Source: Alphaproteobacteria bacterium
GTDB lineage: Bacteria > Pseudomonadota > Alphaproteobacteria > Rickettsiales > UBA3002
NCBI GenBank assembly: GCA_022841525.1
Contig: JALHRI010000007.1
Coordinates: 1 to 53,873 of the forward strand
Direction of reading: 5' to 3'
DNA: 53,873 nucleotides
Program-made: the position numbers and the translations under genes
Shown: positions 1 through 9,027 of the stretch, piece after piece
Layout: every line of letters begins with the position of its first letter
How positions within the stretch are numbered: position 1 is the stretch's first letter
The notes under the pieces: generated by a model
Told to the model about the DNA's origin: nothing
Database searches by the model: none
What the model saw: only the letters and a program-made list of their open reading frames with translations

Positions 1-1001
1 TCTTCTGTTTGCACATAGTTTGGTGCCGAAGATTGTGTATGTATCACTCGCAAGCCACCGCCGGCTCTTATTTCACGATCATTGCCGCGATCATGCAAAA
101 CAAACCGATCATTCCATATCACCATTCTGTTGGCGGTAATGCTGGCAATACCATTCTTACTCACTTCATCACGTAAGCTTTCTGCAGCACGCTTAAATGC
201 ATCAAGAAACGCAGCGGCATGCTCAATGCCAGACGCCTTAAGATCATCCACCTGGGGCAAATGCAGAATATACCGCGCCGCTCCTGACTCTTCAGAGAAT
301 TTGGGATTTTCGGTTAGCAGAGCATGCGTCACCGCATATCCCGAAGAGAGGATTAGCTTCTGCGCCTTCGTTCGCAGTGCTTCTAAATTGCCAAATTTCT
401 CTAATGTTTTCGGATCATTTGCCATTGCCTGCAAAATCTCTTCTGCCGAGACAAAAATAGTGGGGGCAACGTTAGCCCCAGGGTTTTCACAATATAATCC
501 GCGCAATGCTTTATGTTCTGCAAACTCCCCCAAATCTTGGTGGAAGCTGGAAGCAGCGCTCGCGGATGAGACGATGCGGTCAACTTGTTGACCGTTTACT
601 TCTAAAATATTTCTCCTCATCGCATGCATCATGCCACGAAAAATAGACGGGCCTTTGTTTTCGGGCAGATTTTCTACATAAACTAAAGGGCTTGCGGTAC
701 CCACTTGCATGTCCAGTAATGCCGCTTGTAGCGAAGCCAGTTCTTGCGCCACCGCACTGCCAGCCGGATGTTTTTGATGAAAATGACGAAGCGCTGAAGT
801 GGATTCTGCGCTTAAGACGACGCTACCGACTCCAGGTAATGGCTGATAGGCTGCGTCCGCTGGAACATGTTGTACCATCTCCAGCCAAAGCAGCGCACCG
901 CGCTGCAATTGCGTACTGGGCGAGTCTTCACGCAATGTTGAAAAAACTGCCTGTAACGCATGCTTTAGATCATTAGATAGTATCATCTGTTTCGGTTGCA
1001 T
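1..1001 (-). CDS. TauD/TfdA-like Fe(II)/2-oxoglutarate oxygenase, partial (3' end off window)
   Basis: I read an open frame on the minus strand from an ATG at 1001 to the left edge, 333 codons without a stop. An in-frame TAG lies three codons before the ATG, so no earlier start exists. The protein resembles clavaminate-synthase-like members of the TauD/TfdA fold. It has a PLVYVENLP strand near residues 105-113, an HxD metal motif in SFHQDLGEF (H154, D156), and a distal histidine in VIWNDRFVLHDR (H303) followed by R318 in GLRVIHTQ, the usual place of the 2-oxoglutarate-binding Arg. From the family it should hydroxylate a small substrate using Fe(II), oxygen and 2-oxoglutarate; the substrate cannot be told. 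The frame is codon-like throughout, and the plus-strand ORFs here are antisense to it. The gene lies upstream of and divergent from crcB. Confidence 0.72.
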   Translation of the reverse strand, partial: MQPKQMILSNDLKHALQAVFSTLREDSPSTQLQRGALLWLEMVQHVPADAAYQPLPGVGSVVLSAESTSALRHFHQKHPAGSAVAQELASLQAALLDMQVGTASPLVYVENLPENKGPSIFRGMMHAMRRNILEVNGQQVDRIVSSASAASSFHQDLGEFAEHKALRGLYCENPGANVAPTIFVSAEEILQAMANDPKTLEKFGNLEALRTKAQKLILSSGYAVTHALLTENPKFSEESGAARYILHLPQVDDLKASGIEHAAAFLDAFKRAAESLRDEVSKNGIASITANRMVIWNDRFVLHDRGNDREIRAGGGLRVIHTQSSAPNYVQTE

Positions 1002-1089
1002 TCTGAAATGCTAATCTATAAATATTACAGACGTATGAAGATTGTTATATTTCCTGCGCTGCGGGAGCGGAAAAATGGATAGCACTTAC

Positions 1090-1182
1090 CCAAAACGCAT
1101 CCTGTCATGCCGTGCTTGTCACGGCATCCGCGCCAAAAAAATAACAGGGCGCAGACCCCGTCATAAAGACGGGATGACATTT
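1090..1182. repeat. Composite palindromic repeat before crcB
   Basis: Two small palindromes lie side by side. The first pairs TGCCGTG with CACGGCA. The second pairs ACCCCGTC with GACGGGAT around a TAAA-like centre. A related TCATGCCGT...ACGGCATCCGCGCCA copy lies near 35931-35961. No crcB-type fluoride riboswitch consensus was seen in this leader. Confidence 0.6.
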
Positions 1183-1201
1183 CCTCGCACCAGGTGCCTT
1201 C

Positions 1202-1552
1202 ATGCTTAATGTGCTCGCGGTTGCTCTTGGCGGGGCGCTGGGCACGCTGTTGCGCTACGGTGCTGGGCTGCTGGTGCACGCACCCTACGGCACGCTGCTC
1301 GTCAATATCCTTGGCTCAGCGCTGATGGGGCTGCTGATGGCCAAGTTCAGTGCCGGCGCTATCAGCGAACCGGCGCGGCTGTTTTTGGCCGTGGGCGTGC
1401 TTGGCGGGTTCACGACCTTTTCGGCATTTTCCTACGATGTACTGCAGCTGGTCTTACGCGGTGCGTGGGCGCAGGCGATCTTCTACATCGCCATCAGCGT
1501 GATGGTTTCGCTGGCTGTTTGCGCATTTAGCTTTTATATCATGGCGCGATGA
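1202..1552 (+). CDS. crcB: Fluoride ion channel CrcB/Fluc
   Basis: This is a 116-residue, four-helix inner-membrane protein. It shows the family signatures GGALGTLLRYG near residues 10-20, GTLLVNILGS near residues 30-39 and GVLGGFTTFSAFS near residues 64-76. Fluc channels work as dual-topology dimers that expel fluoride. The length is normal for the family. The stop codon overlaps the start of the pseudouridine synthase gene (ATGA), so the two genes are probably co-transcribed. The leader is filled by a palindromic repeat, and no fluoride riboswitch is visible. Confidence 0.93.
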   Translation: MLNVLAVALGGALGTLLRYGAGLLVHAPYGTLLVNILGSALMGLLMAKFSAGAISEPARLFLAVGVLGGFTTFSAFSYDVLQLVLRGAWAQAIFYIAISVMVSLAVCAFSFYIMAR

Positions 1553-2547
1553 GCAACGCGTACACCCACATCATTACCGACGACGAAGACGGCATGCGGC
1601 TGGATAGGCTGCTTGCCAAGCGCTTTGGCATGCCCAACAGCATGGCGCAAAAATCCTGCCGCAAAGGCCTGATCCGTATGGACGGCAAGAAAGTCGATGC
1701 CTCCGCGCGGGCAGTCAAAGCCAGCGTGCTTGAACTACGGGTGAACCTTTCTGCACCCACACGCACAGCATCTGCCACGTCACCTGTCCGCACGCTGTCG
1801 GAGAGGGATAGAGCGCTGGCAGAATCCCTCGTGCTCTACCGAGACCGTGATATTCTGGTGCTGAATAAACCTTCCGGTCTGGCGGTGCAGGGCGGAAGCA
1901 AAATCACCAAACATGTCGATGGCTTGCTGCCCGCGCTGCAGTTCGATGCGAAGGAACCGCCACGCCTGGTACACCGCATTGATAAGGATACTTCCGGCCT
2001 GCTGATACTGGCGCGCACGCTGAAAGCCGCGCGCGAATTGCAGCATCAATTCGCACAAAAACAGGTGCGCAAAACCTATCTTGCGCTGGTGTGCGGCGTG
2101 CCGCATCCGCTAACCCATACGCTCACCACGCGCATGGTGAAGCAAGCCGTCGGCGCTGAAGAAGATGCAGAGGGCGAGCACGAAGAATCCGCAGGCGGGT
2201 TTGAAAAAATGCATAGTGGCGAGAAGGGAAAACTCGCCACCACCGAGTACCGCGTGCGCGACTATATGCACAAAACCGCAGCGCTGGTTGAGCTTCAGCC
2301 CATCACCGGCCGCACCCACCAACTGCGCGTGCATATGGCGAGCATTGATTGCCCCATCGTCGGTGATAAAAAATACGGCACGCGCGAGGCGTGGGAGCCT
2401 CTCAATATCGACGGCTCGCAGCTTCATCTACACGCCTGGCGTATCGAGCTTCCCGCCATGCTGGGCAGCAAGCCGCGCAAATTTGAAGCGCCACTACCCA
2501 AGCTGATTCAGCGTAATCTCAGCGAGCTTGGGCTTTCTCTGAGCTGA
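1549..2547 (+). CDS. 23S rRNA pseudouridine synthase, RluC/RluD family
   Basis: The 332-residue protein has an N-terminal S4 RNA-binding domain (about residues 15-60). The catalytic domain follows, with the signature HRIDKDTSGLL, in which D145 is the catalytic aspartate, and a later PITGRTHQLRVHM motif. It should isomerise specific uridines of 23S rRNA. RluC-type is the best guess because of the S4 domain and the neighbourhood, but RluD cannot be excluded. A charged, Glu-rich insertion (about residues 203-225) separates two catalytic-domain segments. The gene starts inside the crcB stop codon, and its 3' end overlaps the convergent phosphatase gene by 29 bp. Confidence 0.88.
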   Translation: MSNAYTHIITDDEDGMRLDRLLAKRFGMPNSMAQKSCRKGLIRMDGKKVDASARAVKASVLELRVNLSAPTRTASATSPVRTLSERDRALAESLVLYRDRDILVLNKPSGLAVQGGSKITKHVDGLLPALQFDAKEPPRLVHRIDKDTSGLLILARTLKAARELQHQFAQKQVRKTYLALVCGVPHPLTHTLTTRMVKQAVGAEEDAEGEHEESAGGFEKMHSGEKGKLATTEYRVRDYMHKTAALVELQPITGRTHQLRVHMASIDCPIVGDKKYGTREAWEPLNIDGSQLHLHAWRIELPAMLGSKPRKFEAPLPKLIQRNLSELGLSLS

Positions 2548-3433
2548 GGGCGGATCGCTGCTCACTTAAACCTACTTGATAAAGCAGAAGCTCATGGCCG
2601 CAGACATAAGGCCGGTTCTGAAACCAGTTTTCTTGGTCATAACGATGTCGATTCGCTCCGAAATAAGGGGAGTTATTGGCGAAGCCTTTATCGTTTAGCA
2701 CCCGCATCACTCCACCTGCGCCGCGTATTAAGGCTTCAAGCGGCGCGATATCCCAAATGGCACTGGGTTTATCAAACATGGCCAAGTCCGCCTCGCCTTT
2801 GAGCACTTGCGCACTGCGGTAACCTCCCGTATACGGCGCAGCCTCAAAAGTGTTTTCGGGCAAGCGTCTGCTTCCCTTATCCTTATAGCCTTCGGCAATT
2901 CTCAACTTATCATCGACGATGTGTTTGACAAGAAGGGGGCGTGACTTTGCCCCACCCTCTGTTTGTAGTATCGTACATTTTGCGAAAGTTTCCGGCTGTA
3001 AATCGGCGAAAAACATTTCATCCTTTTTCGGGAAATACACGGCGCCAAATAGCACGCGACGTTCTTTATCTTTATCCGGCGCGCTCAGCAGCGCGACATT
3101 GATTCCAAATTGATCGTAGCCGTCCACGAACGACGCGGTGCCATCCAGCGGATCTATCACCCACAATGGTTGAGGCGAGGTAATGGCGCGGACTTGATCT
3201 TGCTGGCTACTTTCCTCTCCCAGCACCGGAAGGTTTGGGGTGAGTTCAGCAATTTTGGCAATCAGGGCGCGCTGCGATTCTTTATCTACCTGCGTTACTT
3301 TACTACCATCAGTTTTCGTTTCAGAAACGATGCCGGATTGCTGTGCGCATTGATAGGCGCCTACCTCACGCATCGTGCGCAGTAGCGCTGTGCGATTCTC
3401 AAACGAAAGAATACGGGGGGCAGGTTTGCGCAT
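2519..3433 (-). CDS. Inositol-monophosphatase-family phosphatase (CysQ/HisN-like)
   Basis: The 304-residue protein carries the metal and phosphate motifs of this Mg-dependent superfamily: KTDGSKVTQVD near residues 40-50, GEES (E73-E74), WVIDPLDGTASF (D94 and the following loop) and the C-terminal WDIAPLEALIRGAGG. Possible activities are inositol-1-phosphatase, histidinol-phosphatase (HisN) or 3'(2'),5'-bisphosphate nucleotidase (CysQ). The sequence alone does not decide between them. The his genes of this window lack a histidinol phosphatase, so HisN is a reasonable hypothesis. The gene is convergent with the pseudouridine synthase gene and divergent from the ATP12 gene. Confidence 0.85.
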   Translation of the reverse strand: MRKPAPRILSFENRTALLRTMREVGAYQCAQQSGIVSETKTDGSKVTQVDKESQRALIAKIAELTPNLPVLGEESSQQDQVRAITSPQPLWVIDPLDGTASFVDGYDQFGINVALLSAPDKDKERRVLFGAVYFPKKDEMFFADLQPETFAKCTILQTEGGAKSRPLLVKHIVDDKLRIAEGYKDKGSRRLPENTFEAAPYTGGYRSAQVLKGEADLAMFDKPSAIWDIAPLEALIRGAGGVMRVLNDKGFANNSPYFGANRHRYDQENWFQNRPYVCGHELLLYQVGLSEQRSALSSEKAQAR

Positions 3434-3483
3434 AGTTTCTCCAATTGCTTGCCTGCACGTTAGTAGGGGTTTATGTATTTTTT

Positions 3484-4179
3484 ATGACAAGACCCAAGCG
3501 ATGTTACACCACCGTCAGCACGCAAACGCGTGAGGGCGGCTGGTGCGTCCTGCTGGACGGCAGAGCGCTGAAAACCCCCGCACAGCAGGAAATTTTGTTG
3601 AATCAGGAATCGCTTGCCGAGGCACTGGCAGACGAGTGGCGCGCTCAGGAAGGCACCCTCCAGCCCGACGCCATGCCGATCATGCGCATCCTCTGCATTG
3701 CGCTGGACCGCACGCCCCTAGACCGCAACGACGTCACCGCCGATCTGCTCGGCTATATCCATACGGATCTGGTATGCTACCGCGCGGATCAGAAGGCCAT
3801 CGCTGAGCGTCAGGCGCAGGCCTTCGCACCGGTCATACGCTTTATAGAAGAGCGCTATCAGGTAACGCTGGCGACGACCCAGGGGTTAGTACCGCTGAGC
3901 CAGCCGGCGTCACTTGCGCCCGCCATCCACGCACATCTGGCGCAGATGGATGATCTGTGCTTTACCGCACTGGCATTTTTAACGCCACTCACCGGTTCGC
4001 TGTTTGCAGCACTTGCCACTGCAGCAGGCGCACTCAGCGCTGAGGATGCGTACCTGATTTCGCGCATCGAAGAAGATGTGCAGGCCGAGCTTTACGGCAC
4101 AGATCCAGAACTAGAAGAAAAACTTCAGACCAAACAGCGCGATATACTTGCCAGCGCCTTTGTGCTACGCCACGGGTAA
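3484..4179 (+). CDS. ATP12-family F1-ATPase assembly chaperone
   Basis: This 231-residue protein belongs to the ATP12 family, known from mitochondria and alphaproteobacteria, which binds the F1 alpha subunit during ATP synthase assembly. Typical segments are GWCVLLDGRALKTPA, EALADEWRAQEG and LLGYIHTDLVCYRA. The frame is open further upstream, but the ATG at 3484 (MTRPKRCYTT) gives the normal family N-terminus. The hydrophobic extension before it is probably untranslated. The gene is divergent from the phosphatase gene. Its presence is one of the better taxonomic hints in the window. Confidence 0.87.
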   Translation: MTRPKRCYTTVSTQTREGGWCVLLDGRALKTPAQQEILLNQESLAEALADEWRAQEGTLQPDAMPIMRILCIALDRTPLDRNDVTADLLGYIHTDLVCYRADQKAIAERQAQAFAPVIRFIEERYQVTLATTQGLVPLSQPASLAPAIHAHLAQMDDLCFTALAFLTPLTGSLFAALATAAGALSAEDAYLISRIEEDVQAELYGTDPELEEKLQTKQRDILASAFVLRHG

Positions 4180-4190
4180 GAGGTAGCAAC

Positions 4191-4298
4191 ACTCCCTCCC
4201 CCTTTACGGGGGAGGGATGGGGTGGGGGTGCATGCATGGATACGATGTGCACTTTTCCACATCCCCCCTCCTAACCTCCCCCGCAAGGGGGGAGGAAT
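4191..4298. repeat. C/G-rich palindromic repeat between ATP12 and SbtA-like genes
   Basis: Nested inverted repeats are visible: CTCCCCCTTTACGGGGGAG, then TGCATGCATG, then CCTCCCCCGCAAGGGGGGAGG, with a CATCCCC/GGGGTG pairing across the middle. No coding potential is seen. It could act as a terminator-like structure for the ATP12 gene, but it lacks a U-tract. Confidence 0.6.
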
Positions 4299-4333
4299 TT
4301 ACGCGAGTCCACCTCACGCAGAAAGGGTTCATC

Positions 4334-5326
4334 ATGGAATTTCTCACGGCCATTTCGAATAATCTGCTCTCACCGGCGATGTTGTTTTTCGCCCTCGGCA
4401 TTGCAGCGGGCTTCGTCAAATCCGATCTGGAAGTGCCAGAAAGTATCAGCCGTTACCTGTCGCTCTATTTAATGATGGCCATTGGCTTTAAGGGCGGCGT
4501 CGCCATTGCGGGGACAGAAAGCATCAGCGCTGAGATTATTTACACCGTGCTGGCGGGTATTGTTATTGGTTTTGTGCAGCCGTTTGTCAGCTACGGGCTG
4601 CTCAAAAAAACCACCTCGCTCGATAGCCCCACCGCGGCTGCCGTGGCCGCCCATTACGGCTCGATCAGCATGGTGACGTTTGTGACCGCCACCTCGTTTC
4701 TCAAAGCGCATGAGGTGGTCTATGCCGGCTATATCGTCGCCGTACTGGCGCTGATGGAGGCACCCGCCATTTTCTCTGGCCTGTTTATTGCGCACCGCGC
4801 CGCACCGGAAACCCGTAGCCACGAACAGGAAGAACGCCGCCTCATCTCGCACGATATTTTCACCAACGGCGCGATTTTACTGCTACTGGGCGCCTTCCTG
4901 ATTGGCTGGATTACCGGTGAACCCGGCATGAAGCAGGTGGGCGGTTTTCTGCGTGAGCCGTTTCACGGCATTTTATGCCTCTTCCTTTTAGACATGGGGC
5001 TGATGGTCGCCAAAAATCTGCAACCGCTGCGCCATTTCACCTTCTCGCTGATCGCGTTTGGCATCTACATGCCGGTGATTGGTGCGCTCACGGGTCTTGC
5101 CGCCAGCGCGCTCATCGGCCTGGATATCGGCACCGGCATGCTGTTTACCGTGCTGTGCGCCAGTGCCTCGTACATCGCCGTGCCTGCTGCGATGCGTTTG
5201 GCGTTGCCGGAAGCCTCGCCCACGGTGTATGTCCCCATGTCGCTGGCGATTACCTTTCCGCTGAACGTCACGCTCGGTATCCCGTTTTATTTTGAACTGG
5301 CGAAAGCGATTTTGCCGCCTTCATAA
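4334..5326 (+). CDS. SbtA-like sodium-dependent bicarbonate transporter family permease
   Basis: The 330-residue integral membrane protein has about ten hydrophobic segments and matches the SbtA/DUF897 family in sequence character. Recognisable parts are the opening [20 protein letters not shown], then [36 protein letters not shown] and the C-terminal [19 protein letters not shown]. Cyanobacterial members import bicarbonate with sodium; the substrate in this organism is unproven. The ATG at 4334 is preferred over the longer open frame because an AGAAAGG ribosome-binding site precedes it and the longer version would translate the palindromic repeat. Confidence 0.82.
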   Translation: MEFLTAISNNLLSPAMLFFALGIAAGFVKSDLEVPESISRYLSLYLMMAIGFKGGVAIAGTESISAEIIYTVLAGIVIGFVQPFVSYGLLKKTTSLDSPTAAAVAAHYGSISMVTFVTATSFLKAHEVVYAGYIVAVLALMEAPAIFSGLFIAHRAAPETRSHEQEERRLISHDIFTNGAILLLLGAFLIGWITGEPGMKQVGGFLREPFHGILCLFLLDMGLMVAKNLQPLRHFTFSLIAFGIYMPVIGALTGLAASALIGLDIGTGMLFTVLCASASYIAVPAAMRLALPEASPTVYVPMSLAITFPLNVTLGIPFYFELAKAILPPS

Positions 5327-5460
5327 ACAAAAAATTATCCACCGTTTTTTTGCACTGCGGCGTTGCATATATACATAATTGCGTATGGGAGCAAGCCTTC
5401 TATTCTGGTCGGTGTGTTGTCGGTGGGTGCCGGCAAGTAACATCCTTAAGGAGGTTTCTT

Positions 5461-6150
5461 ATGCTTAAACGACTTACTGCAGAATGTATCGGCACAGCGT
5501 GGCTGGTGATCGGCGGCTGCGGCGCGGCTATTTTCGCCGCCGGCGTGCCCGATATTGGCATTGGCCTGCTTGGCGTATCGCTGGCGTTTGGCTTGAGCGT
5601 GGTCACCATGGCCTATGCCATTACCCATATTTCCGGCTGCCACCTCAATCCGGCAGTCACGATTGGGCTATGGATGAACAAGCGCTTCGCGGCGGAAGAT
5701 GTCTTTCCCTACATCATCGCGCAGGTCGTGGGTGCCACGCTGGGTGCAGCGATTTTGTACTTCATCCTCTCAGGCAAAACCGGCATCGATATTGCCGCGG
5801 CGGGTTTTGCGACCAATGGTTTTGGTGAACATTCGCCGGGCGGGTTCTCGCTGCAATCGGCGCTGATTACTGAAATCGTGATGACCTTCATGTTTGTGAT
5901 GGTGATTTTAGGCGCCACCGACAGCAAGTCGCACGCGGCACTCGCACCGCTGGCGATTGGCCTATGCCTGACGCTGATTCACCTGATCTCCATTCCGGTG
6001 ACCAATACCTCGGTCAATCCGGCGCGCAGCACCGGCGTGGCGATCATCGAGGGTGGCTGGGCGATTGACCAGCTGTGGCTGTTCTGGGTCGCACCGATTG
6101 TGGGTGCCGTACTGGCCGGCCTCACCTACCGCTGGTTCCAGAAAGCCTAA
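5461..6150 (+). CDS. aqpZ: Aquaporin Z-type water channel
   Basis: The 229-residue, six-helix protein has both NPA boxes: HLNPAVTIG near residues 61-69 and VNPARSTG near residues 180-187. The arginine after the second NPA forms part of the selectivity filter. The overall match is to AqpZ rather than to glycerol facilitators. The start at 5461 is preceded by an excellent AAGGAGG site at 5447-5453, so the longer open frame upstream is not used. The gene ends before a strong bidirectional terminator shared with rplQ. Confidence 0.92.
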   Translation: MLKRLTAECIGTAWLVIGGCGAAIFAAGVPDIGIGLLGVSLAFGLSVVTMAYAITHISGCHLNPAVTIGLWMNKRFAAEDVFPYIIAQVVGATLGAAILYFILSGKTGIDIAAAGFATNGFGEHSPGGFSLQSALITEIVMTFMFVMVILGATDSKSHAALAPLAIGLCLTLIHLISIPVTNTSVNPARSTGVAIIEGGWAIDQLWLFWVAPIVGAVLAGLTYRWFQKA

Positions 6151-6173
6151 GCGCCAGTGACTACCAACGAAAA

Positions 6174-6200
6174 GGCCACCCATTTGGGTGGCCTTTTTTT
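6174..6200. terminator. Bidirectional intrinsic terminator between aqpZ and rplQ
   Basis: A perfect stem GGCCACCC/GGGTGGCC with a short ATTT loop is followed by a run of seven T on the plus strand and preceded by A residues that give U residues on the minus strand. It can end both aqpZ and the convergent ribosomal operon. Confidence 0.93.
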
Positions 6201-6221
6201 GTTATTCGATACCGCTGAAAA

Positions 6222-6635
6222 CTACGCGGCTTCGGCTTCGACCTGTACGGGGCCGGAATCCTGACCACGGGCGGATTCATCACGATCCACGAACTCGATG
6301 ATCGCCATCGGTGCCGCATCGCCATGACGGAAGCCAGCTTTCAGCACGCGGGTGTAGCCACCCTTACGCTCTTTGTAGCGGGTGGAAAGTACGCTGAGTA
6401 CTTTCTCGGCCATTTTCTCATCGCGCAGACGCGCCACCAGCAAGCGGCGAGCCGCCAGATCATTCTGCTTACCCAGCGTGATCAGCTTTTCCACGATCGG
6501 ACGCAGATCCTTCGCTTTGGGCAGGGTGGTAAAAATCTGCTCGTGCTTAATCAGCGCGCAGGCCATATTGGCAAACATCGCCTTGCGGTGCGAGGTCGTG
6601 CGGTTAAGCTTACGTCCGGCTAATTGGTGTCTCAT
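6222..6635 (-). CDS. rplQ: 50S ribosomal protein L17
   Basis: The 137-residue protein begins [20 protein letters not shown], the hallmark of bL17, and continues with [13 protein letters not shown] and the [28 protein letters not shown] block. L17 binds 23S rRNA in the large subunit. It is the last gene of the secY-adk-rpsM-rpsK-rpoA-rplQ run. The spacer to rpoA is made of ATTCGT-type repeats. A bidirectional terminator lies just after the stop codon. Confidence 0.98.
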   Translation of the reverse strand: MRHQLAGRKLNRTTSHRKAMFANMACALIKHEQIFTTLPKAKDLRPIVEKLITLGKQNDLAARRLLVARLRDEKMAEKVLSVLSTRYKERKGGYTRVLKAGFRHGDAAPMAIIEFVDRDESARGQDSGPVQVEAEAA

Positions 6636-6649
6636 GTTCAGTCTCCGTG

Positions 6650-6718
6650 TTTCGTCATTCGTTATTCGTTATTCGTTGCCCGTCATTCGAATCACGAATC
6701 ACGAACCACGAATCTCGA
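6650..6718. repeat. ATTCGT-type palindromic repeat between rplQ and rpoA
   Basis: Direct and inverted copies of ATTCGTTATTCGT and CGAATCACGAATCACGAA fill the spacer. The left part is the reverse complement of the right part, so the spacer can fold as an imperfect hairpin. The same family occurs at 7749-7789, 8861-9027, 15380-15449, 16020-16044 and inside mutY. Confidence 0.8.
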
Positions 6719-7744
6719 TCAGTACGGGTCCTCGAATTTACGAGCGAGGTCTTCGATATTTTCCGGTGGCCAGTTGGTCACTTCCATACCAAAGCGCAGG
6801 CCCATATTGCCGAGCACTTCCTTAATTTCATTGAGCGATTTGCGGCCAAAGTTGGGCGTTTTCAGCATTTCGCTTTCGGTCTTCTGCACCAGATCGCCGA
6901 TATAGACGATGTTGTCGTTCTTCAGGCAGTTCGCCGAACGTACCGACAGCTCAAGCTCATCCACTTTTTTCAGCAGATACGGCGAGAATTTCAACTCTTC
7001 TTCGGCCGATTTTTCTTTCACATCTGGCAGGTCTTCGAAATTGATGAATAGCTGCAGCTGGTCTTGCAGAATGCGCGCGGCCAGTGCCACAGCATCATCC
7101 GGCGCGATGGAACCATCGGTCTCCAGCTCGAGGGTCAGCTTGTCGTAATCGGTACGGTTGCCAACGCGGGCGTTTTCCACTTTGTACGACACGCGCTCCA
7201 CCGGCGAGAACAATGCATCCACCGGAATCAGGCCAATCGGCGCATCGGCCGGACGGTTTTGCGCCGCCGGAACGTAGCCTTTACCCACTTCCACTGTCAG
7301 TTCCATGTTGATCGACGCGCCTTTGTCCAGCGTGCAGATCACCAGGTCTTTGTTGATGATTTCGATGTCCGCATCGGTCTGGATCATGCCAGCAGTGACT
7401 TCACCCGGCTGATCGGCTTTCAGGTACATGCGCTTGCGGTCAGCACTGTGGGCTTTGAGTTTCAAATCTTTGACGTTGAGGATGATGTTGACCACATCTT
7501 CACGCACGCCGGCAATGGCGGAGAATTCATGAAGTACGCCGTCAAGTTTAATCGCGGTCACGGCGGCACCTTGCAGCGACGACAAGAGCACGCGGCGCAG
7601 CGCCACACCCAGCGTAATACCAAACCCGCGCTCCAGCGGTTCGGCCACTACCGTGGCACGGCGGTGATCACCCATCTGGGTTTTGATATCGAGCTTGCTT
7701 GGCTTAATTAAGTCTTTCCAGTTTTTATTCAAAATCGCACTCAT
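6719..7744 (-). CDS. rpoA: DNA-directed RNA polymerase subunit alpha
   Basis: The 341-residue alpha subunit has an N-terminal assembly domain ([20 protein letters not shown] and [14 protein letters not shown], about residues 29-61). The C-terminal domain contains [29 protein letters not shown] and [14 protein letters not shown] (about residues 260-315), which contacts UP elements and activators. The length is normal. It lies between rpsK and rplQ as in other alphaproteobacteria. Its spacers on both sides carry ATTCGT-type repeats. Confidence 0.98.
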   Translation of the reverse strand: MSAILNKNWKDLIKPSKLDIKTQMGDHRRATVVAEPLERGFGITLGVALRRVLLSSLQGAAVTAIKLDGVLHEFSAIAGVREDVVNIILNVKDLKLKAHSADRKRMYLKADQPGEVTAGMIQTDADIEIINKDLVICTLDKGASINMELTVEVGKGYVPAAQNRPADAPIGLIPVDALFSPVERVSYKVENARVGNRTDYDKLTLELETDGSIAPDDAVALAARILQDQLQLFINFEDLPDVKEKSAEEELKFSPYLLKKVDELELSVRSANCLKNDNIVYIGDLVQKTESEMLKTPNFGRKSLNEIKEVLGNMGLRFGMEVTNWPPENIEDLARKFEDPY

Positions 7745-7748
7745 ATGT

Positions 7749-7789
7749 CCTCGTGATTCGTGTTTCGTGTTCGATTCGTAAATTCGTAA
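7749..7789. repeat. ATTCGT-type repeat between rpoA and rpsK
   Basis: The 45-base spacer is built almost entirely from imperfect ATTCGTGTTTCGTG and ATTCGTAAATTCG units, the same family as at 6650-6718. It sits directly upstream of the rpoA start, where the ribosome-binding site would be expected, and the usual AGGA-type site is weak (GAGGAC). Confidence 0.7.
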
Positions 7790-8182
7790 TTAGACGCGAC
7801 GACGCTTTGGCGGACGGCAGCCATTATGCGGAATCGGGGTGATGTCTTTAATCGAGGTGATGTTAAAGCCCACCGCCGAAAGCGCACGCAGCGCCGACTC
7901 ACGACCCGTTCCCGGGCCTTTCACCAGCACTTCTACCGTGCGCATACCATGTTCCTGCGCTTTTTTACCGGCAACTTCGGCAGCAATCTGCGCCGCATAC
8001 GGCGTTGATTTGCGCGAGCCTTTGAAGCCGTTGGCACCCGAGGATGACCAGGAAATCGTGTTCCCAAACGGATCGGTAATGGTGATGATGGTGTTGTTAA
8101 AGGTTGCATTGACGTGCGCCACGCCCACAGGGACGTTTTTGCGATCACGCTTTTTGGTGGTTGCTGCTTGTGCTTTGGCCAT
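7790..8182 (-). CDS. rpsK: 30S ribosomal protein S11
   Basis: The 130-residue uS11 is unmistakable: [51 protein letters not shown] and the terminal [17 protein letters not shown]. It forms part of the platform of the small subunit. It follows rpsM after an unusually long 171-base spacer that carries an AGTCGAG-type palindrome. Confidence 0.98.
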   Translation of the reverse strand: MAKAQAATTKKRDRKNVPVGVAHVNATFNNTIITITDPFGNTISWSSSGANGFKGSRKSTPYAAQIAAEVAGKKAQEHGMRTVEVLVKGPGTGRESALRALSAVGFNITSIKDITPIPHNGCRPPKRRRV

Positions 8183-8190
8183 AGTTATTT

Positions 8191-8350
8191 AGTGATGAGA
8201 GTCGAGAGTTCAGAGTCGAGTAGTGTACTCGATTCTTTGTTGCTCATCTTCTCTTATTCACTCCTCCTGTTTGTTTGTTGCTTTGACTTTTGGCGATTTT
8301 CTAAAGTCGTACTCGACTCTCGATTCTCGACTCTAGCCACTACTTTCTAG
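8191..8350. repeat. AGTCGAG-type inverted repeat between rpsK and rpsM
   Basis: The left arm (about 8191-8229) contains GAGAGTCGAGAGTTCAGAG and TCGAGTAGTG. The right arm (about 8303-8350) contains ACTCGACTCTCGATTCTCG followed by ACTCTAGCCACTA. The arms are imperfect reverse complements around a T-rich centre. The trailing TCTAGCCACT tag also occurs in the mutY copy (25600-25610), and a shorter CTAGCCACT in the second thiC copy. A small plus-strand frame over this element is not considered a gene. Confidence 0.82.
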
Positions 8351-8353
8351 CCA

Positions 8354-8731
8354 CTATTTCGTTACCATTTTCTTACCGGCAATCGCCACGGCTTTGCCTT
8401 TGCGGGTGCGCGCGTTGGTATGGGTACGCTGACCGCGAACCGGCAGCTTCTTGCGGTGACGCAGACCACGGTAGCAGGCCATATCCATCAAACGCTTGAT
8501 GTTGACCGCCACTTCACGGCGCAGATCACCTTCTACGGTGTAATCCGCATCGATGATTTCGCGCAGACGAATCACTTCCTGCTCGGAAAGCGTGCTCACG
8601 CGGCGGGTTTCATCAATCCCGGCTTTGGAGAGAATTTCGACAGACTTCGAGCGGCCAATGCCATGAATGTAGGTGAGTCCGATCACCACACGCTTGCCCG
8701 AAGGAATATTAACGCCGGCAATACGAGCCAT
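8354..8731 (-). CDS. rpsM: 30S ribosomal protein S13
   Basis: The 125-residue uS13 is clear from [30 protein letters not shown], the [20 protein letters not shown] block and the basic tail ending KKMVTK. It sits in the head of the 30S subunit. An AAGGAG site lies eight bases before the ATG. A strong sigma-70-type promoter (8821-8848) precedes the gene, so rpsM probably heads its own transcript with rpsK, rpoA and rplQ, separate from secY-adk. Confidence 0.98.
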   Translation of the reverse strand: MARIAGVNIPSGKRVVIGLTYIHGIGRSKSVEILSKAGIDETRRVSTLSEQEVIRLREIIDADYTVEGDLRREVAVNIKRLMDMACYRGLRHRKKLPVRGQRTHTNARTRKGKAVAIAGKKMVTK

Positions 8732-8820
8732 GCTACACTCCTTGTTGGTTATAAAATCATTTGGTTTTTCAGCTAGTTACGCACGCACTAACGCGCGATT
8801 TCGCCCAAAAACGAGCGCGC

Positions 8821-8848
8821 ACTATAGCCAGCAAACGTCCAGTGTCAA
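8821..8848 (-). promoter_or_regulatory. Sigma-70-type promoter of the rpsM operon
   Basis: Read on the minus strand, a perfect -35 TTGACA (8843-8848) and a near-consensus -10 TATAGT (8821-8826) are separated by 16 bases. The promoter lies 90 bases upstream of the rpsM start and just inside the repeat-filled spacer between adk and rpsM. Confidence 0.82.
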
Positions 8849-8860
8849 CGGATTATTTAG

Positions 8861-9027
8861 TTCGTGATTCGTGATTCGGTATTCGAGATTCGAGCCTATT
8901 GCATCAGGCAATCCATTCGCTGGATAGTTTGACTGCCTTAGAATGTTGCAGGCTCAACATTTAGGCCGCCAAAACATAGGTGGCTTACGCGGTTGGCTTC
9001 AATCCGAAAACGAATAACGAATCACGA
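8861..9027. repeat. Palindromic repeat element between adk and rpsM
   Basis: The left arm (8861-8895) has TTCGTGATTCGTGATTCGG and ATTCGAGATTCGAG. The right arm (9004-9027) has CGAATAACGAATCACGA and reaches the 3' end of adk. Between them is a GC-richer core containing a small stem-loop (TTGCATCAGGCAA) and no recognisable gene. The right arm abuts or overlaps the last codons of adk. Confidence 0.7.

Noticed and set aside
82-976. Plus-strand ORFs at 82-591 and 692-976
   Set aside because: They lie opposite a 333-codon minus-strand frame with recognisable oxygenase motifs, and their own translations show no family features.
1002-1201. Fluoride riboswitch before crcB
   Set aside because: The conserved motif of the crcB riboswitch is not visible; the region is palindromic repeat.
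8114-8350. 78-residue plus-strand frame over the rpsK-rpsM spacer
   Set aside because: It is made of rpsK antisense sequence and an AGTCGAG palindrome; the composition is Ser/Leu/Phe-rich and repetitive.
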